Shown piece after piece: positions 6,425 to 8,343 of a stretch of DNA of 8,343 nucleotides. Numbering within the stretch: the stretch's first letter is position 1; each line of letters starts with the position of its first letter. The position numbers and the translations under genes are program-made. The stretch spans positions 1 to 8,343 of the forward strand of contig JAEZKX010000227.1 in assembly GCA_023436025.1 (NCBI GenBank), in the 5' to 3' direction. The notes beneath the pieces are model-generated. The model made no database searches. It had not been told where the DNA came from and saw only the letters and a list, made by a program, of their open reading frames with translations. The DNA is from Pseudomonadota bacterium (GTDB lineage Bacteria; Pseudomonadota; Gammaproteobacteria; Burkholderiales; Burkholderiaceae_C).

Positions 6425-6982
6425 GTGGGACTCTTGACCTTCAGCATCAATGTCACCCTGGACGGCTGCGTCGACCACCGGGTAGGCGTCGTCGACGACG
6501 AGACACACGCCTTCTTCACCCGCCTCATGGACGAGTCCGGGGCCATGCTGTGGGGGCGCGTCACCTACGAGATGATGGAGAGCTACTGGCCAGCCGTCGC
6601 CCGCGGCGAGGTGGAGGCACCGCCGGCGATGCTCGCATGGGCGGCCAAGCTGGAGACCAAGCCGAAGTACGTGGTGTCCTCGACGCGAAAGGACTTCCCC
6701 TGGACCCACAGCCACCACGTCGCCGGCGACCTGCGCACGGGCGTCCAGCATCTCAAGGACGCAACCCCCGCTGGCGTGCTCCTCGGCAGCGGCAAGCTCG
6801 CCACCGAACTCGACCGGCTGGACCTGATCGACGAGTACAAGTTTCTCGTCCACCCCCGGATCGCCGGCCACGGCCCGACCCTGTACCAGGGAGGACTACC
6901 TGGCACGCGCCGGCTCGAGTTGGTGTCGGCGACGCCGCTGCGCTGCGGCGCGCTCGCCGTGCACTACCGACGCGCACGCTGA
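6425..6982 (+). CDS. RibD C-terminal / dihydrofolate reductase-like family protein
   Basis: This 185-residue protein has the fold of the RibD C-terminal domain (PF01872 type), a group of NAD(P)H-dependent reductase-like proteins found across bacteria, mostly without an assigned substrate. Marker segments are the N-terminal strand FSINVTLDG (6-14), MLWGRVTYEMM (41-51, nucleotide-binding region), KYVVSST (81-87), GVLLGSGKLATELDRLDLID (117-136) and the near-terminal HPRIAGHGPTLY (143-154). It is a stand-alone domain: the deaminase half of riboflavin-pathway RibD is absent, and no riboflavin genes lie nearby, so a role in riboflavin synthesis is unlikely. The start is GTG, supported by GGAGGGAG upstream. 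The next gene begins 62 bases downstream on the same strand. Confidence 0.87.
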   Translation: MGLLTFSINVTLDGCVDHRVGVVDDETHAFFTRLMDESGAMLWGRVTYEMMESYWPAVARGEVEAPPAMLAWAAKLETKPKYVVSSTRKDFPWTHSHHVAGDLRTGVQHLKDATPAGVLLGSGKLATELDRLDLIDEYKFLVHPRIAGHGPTLYQGGLPGTRRLELVSATPLRCGALAVHYRRAR

Positions 6983-7016
6983 CACGCAGGTATGTCATGC
7001 CACTTTGCAATCGCCG

Positions 7017-7028
7017 CGGATGCATCCG
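7017..7028. promoter_or_regulatory. Perfect 12-bp palindrome upstream of a small membrane protein gene
   Basis: CGGATGCATCCG reads identically on both strands and ends 16 bases before the ATG at 7045, with the ribosome site GAAGG (7034-7038) in between. It could be a repressor site for the membrane-protein gene or a small RNA hairpin near its ribosome site. No promoter boxes are evident around it. Confidence 0.3.
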
Positions 7029-7044
7029 GGGCCGAAGGTAGACC

Positions 7045-7272
7045 ATGAGCCTGCAGCCCGAACCCGACGCCGTCTTCGGCCGGCGCGTGCGCTTCGTGTG
7101 TGGCGCCTTGCTGGGCCTGGTGATGGCGTTCGGGTTCTACCTGCACGTGGGGCCGTTCGGAGGTCCCGCCACTGTCCTCGTCACCGGCCTTCTCTGCGCT
7201 TCATGTGGTGCGTTGGCAGCCCGCTACGGTGACGCGTTCTGGCGCGCGGCGATCACGCTCCTGCGTGGCTGA
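7045..7272 (+). CDS. Small membrane protein of unknown function, two predicted helices
   Basis: The 75-residue product has a short polar N-terminus (MSLQPEPDAVFGRRVRF) and two hydrophobic segments: about 18-36 (VCGALLGLVMAFGFYLHVG) and about 42-58 (ATVLVTGLLCASCGALA). The tail is RYGDAFWRAAITLLRG. It is likely an inner-membrane protein with N-terminus and tail on the same side. I do not recognise a named family, though small proteins of this form ending in a Tyr/Phe-Gly-Asp-x-Phe-Trp motif are familiar in Burkholderiales. A good ribosome site (GAAGG, 7034-7038) sits six bases before the ATG. The following frame stays open after its TGA, into the next membrane protein. Confidence 0.7.
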   Translation: MSLQPEPDAVFGRRVRFVCGALLGLVMAFGFYLHVGPFGGPATVLVTGLLCASCGALAARYGDAFWRAAITLLRG

Positions 7273-7389
7273 ATCCTGGACGATCGACGCAGCAGGCACG
7301 CCCTGAACAAGTCCACCACACACCCCTGCGCGCCTCGTGAACACGGCGCCACATCCGCCGTCCGATGGTTCCTCGCCGGGCTCGGCTGG

Positions 7390-7752
7390 ATGGGCGGCTT
7401 CCTCCTCTGGCCGCTCGCCACCTCGGTTCTGCACCACCTGGCCCTGCGCTTCTGCCCGGCCGACCTCCTCGTGTCCGGCACCTGCGCCGCACCATGGTTT
7501 CCGCTGGCCGACCAGCTGGCGCGGTGCGCCGGGGCGGCTTCGGCGGCAGTGGCGATGGTGGGGCTCCCCGTGCTGGCGGCGCCGGCGGCGCGCAGGCGCG
7601 TGGCCTGGGGCGCACTCGGCCTCGGCACGGGGCTGGCGTTGTACGTCCTGCTGGCGGCCGGCGTCACCGCCGTGCCGCCGTTCCTGTCGGCGCTTACCGC
7701 AGGCACGCTTGCCGCCCTGCTGGCGGGCGGCCGGCGTGGACCGGGACGATGA
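7390..7752 (+). CDS. Multi-helix membrane protein of unknown function, start uncertain
   Basis: From ATG 7390 the product is 120 residues with hydrophobic segments at about 1-20 (MGGFLLWPLATSVLHHLALR), 45-65 and 70-115, suggesting three or four membrane helices. Two cysteines flank a polar loop (FCPADLLVSGTCAAPWF, 21-37) and could form a disulfide. No named family is recognised. The first helix appears to begin before the ATG (WFLAGLGW in the same frame), and no ribosome site precedes 7390. The frame is open back to 7273, directly after the previous gene's TGA, but contains no ATG, GTG or TTG. A CTG at 7303 with AGCAGG six bases before it would add 29 residues. GTG 7337 is in another frame and would need a frameshift. 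The coordinates given are the conservative choice. Confidence 0.6.
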   Translation: MGGFLLWPLATSVLHHLALRFCPADLLVSGTCAAPWFPLADQLARCAGAASAAVAMVGLPVLAAPAARRRVAWGALGLGTGLALYVLLAAGVTAVPPFLSALTAGTLAALLAGGRRGPGR

Positions 7753-7804
7753 CTGCGGCGAAGCGCGGTTGGACCACGCCGTGCCGTGCGCATCCCGCCG
7801 CGAG

Positions 7805-7820
7805 GCCCTGATCCCAGGGC
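7805..7820. terminator. Small hairpin in the gap between convergent genes
   Basis: GCCCTG (7805-7810) and CAGGGC (7815-7820) form a perfect 6-bp stem with an ATCC loop, within the 104-base gap between the membrane-protein stop (7752) and the reductase stop (7857). Its position suits a terminator, but there is no T tract on either strand. Nothing else is recognised in 7753-7856. Confidence 0.25.
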
Positions 7821-7856
7821 GCCCGCCGGAAGGCTGTCCAATGGACGAAGAAGACC

Positions 7857-8343
7857 TCAGGCGTTCGCCCCGCCATCCACCGCGATGGCCGCGCCGGTCA
7901 CATAGCTTCCCCCCGCGCCCGCCAGGAACGCCACCATCGCGGCGACCTCCTCCGCCCGCCCGTAACGGCCCAGGGCGATGCGCTCCCGCTCGGCCTGTGC
8001 ATGGACCGCATTCGCAGGATTCATGTCGGTGTCGATCGGGCCGGGATCGACCACGTTGACCGTGATGCCGCGCGGCCCCAGGTCGCGTGCCATGCCCTTG
8101 GTCAGGCCGATGAGCGCCGACTTGCTCATGGCGTAGAGACTCATGCCCGGCCCCGGCACGCGCTGCGCCAGGCAGCTGCCGATGCTGATGATCCGGCCTC
8201 CGTCGGGCATGTGCGGCAGCGCCGCCTGCGACGCAGCGATCACGGCCAGCACGTGCACGGCCAACATCTCCCGCGCGTCCTCGATGTTGGCGTCGGCGAT
8301 CGGGCCGTCGCGCCAGATGCCTGCGTTGTTGACCAGGATATCG
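7857..8343 (-). CDS. Short-chain dehydrogenase/reductase (SDR), C-terminal part
   Basis: The gene enters from the right edge, so only about 161 C-terminal residues are visible. The N-terminal Rossmann glycine motif and the start lie outside the window. The visible part begins DILVNNAG, the SDR structural motif, at the edge. It continues with RIISIGS (catalytic Ser region) and YAMSK, the YxxxK active site whose Tyr codon is at 8133-8135. The segments ARDLGPRGITVNVVDPGPIDTDM and YVTGAAIAVDGG are the typical ending of classical SDRs of the 3-oxoacyl-reductase/glucose-dehydrogenase style. It would be a cytoplasmic NAD(P)-dependent oxidoreductase; the substrate cannot be inferred. Several ATGs inside the visible part (for example 8267) are internal, because family similarity continues to the edge. 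Confidence 0.93.
   Translation of the reverse strand, partial: DILVNNAGIWRDGPIADANIEDAREMLAVHVLAVIAASQAALPHMPDGGRIISIGSCLAQRVPGPGMSLYAMSKSALIGLTKGMARDLGPRGITVNVVDPGPIDTDMNPANAVHAQAERERIALGRYGRAEEVAAMVAFLAGAGGSYVTGAAIAVDGGANA

Noticed and set aside
6176..6871. 231-codon open frame on the - strand
   Set aside because: It is antisense to the RibD-like gene and its upstream region; the + strand gene has a strong ribosome site and family motifs.
7749..7811. 20-codon ORF overlapping the membrane-protein stop as ATGA
   Set aside because: The overlap resembles coupling, but the peptide is very short, has no hydrophobic or conserved pattern and leads only into the convergent gap.
7337..8059. 240-codon + strand frame starting at GTG 7337
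   Set aside because: It runs out of frame through the hydrophobic membrane protein and then antisense to the SDR gene. The product is Pro/Arg/Ser-rich with no recognisable domain.

Overview
The window is a GC-rich bacterial chromosome segment. Long spurious antisense reading frames, strong third-position G/C bias and the protein types present suggest a betaproteobacterium, probably Burkholderiales near Comamonadaceae. This is an impression from composition and protein style, not the result of a search. I see no rRNA or tRNA gene, transposase, integrase, CRISPR array or toxin-antitoxin pair, and nothing that looks like a new defence or mobile system. It reads as ordinary chromosomal housekeeping and transport DNA with some unusual non-coding structure.

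Left part (1-2767): the window opens inside a 7-bp tandem repeat, (GTCTTGC)6. A hairpin-rich leader leads into a glutathione S-transferase-like gene (211-951, +). That gene converges on a short lipoprotein gene rich in Tyr, Gly and Pro (970-1368, -). Upstream of the lipoprotein gene on the same strand is a secreted MltB-type lytic transglycosylase with a C-terminal peptidoglycan-binding domain (1478-2767, -).

Middle part (2843-6092): a small soluble protein of unknown function (2843-3139, +) diverges from the transglycosylase. It converges, across a large stem-loop, on a complete polar-amino-acid-type ABC importer on the minus strand. The importer order is substrate-binding protein (5304-6092), first permease (4622-5290, TTG start), second permease (3972-4625) and ATPase (3254-3988). 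The genes overlap or nearly touch, as expected of one operon: the binding protein captures a small polar solute in the periplasm, the two permeases form the channel and the ATPase drives uptake. No regulator gene lies beside it. Its 5' side carries a dense array of GGTGC/GCACC half-sites that can also fold into two strong stem-loops.

Right part (6093-8343): after a 332-base divergent intergenic region comes a RibD C-terminal/dihydrofolate-reductase-like gene (6425-6982, +). Two small membrane proteins of unknown function follow (7045-7272 and about 7390-7752, +); the start of the second is uncertain. The window ends in the C-terminal part of a short-chain dehydrogenase/reductase on the minus strand (7857 to the edge).

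The observations most worth following are the half-site array upstream of the ABC operon, the missing acidic ligand residues in the binding protein, the 7-bp repeat and coupled mini-ORF before the GST gene, and the unresolved start of the last membrane protein.
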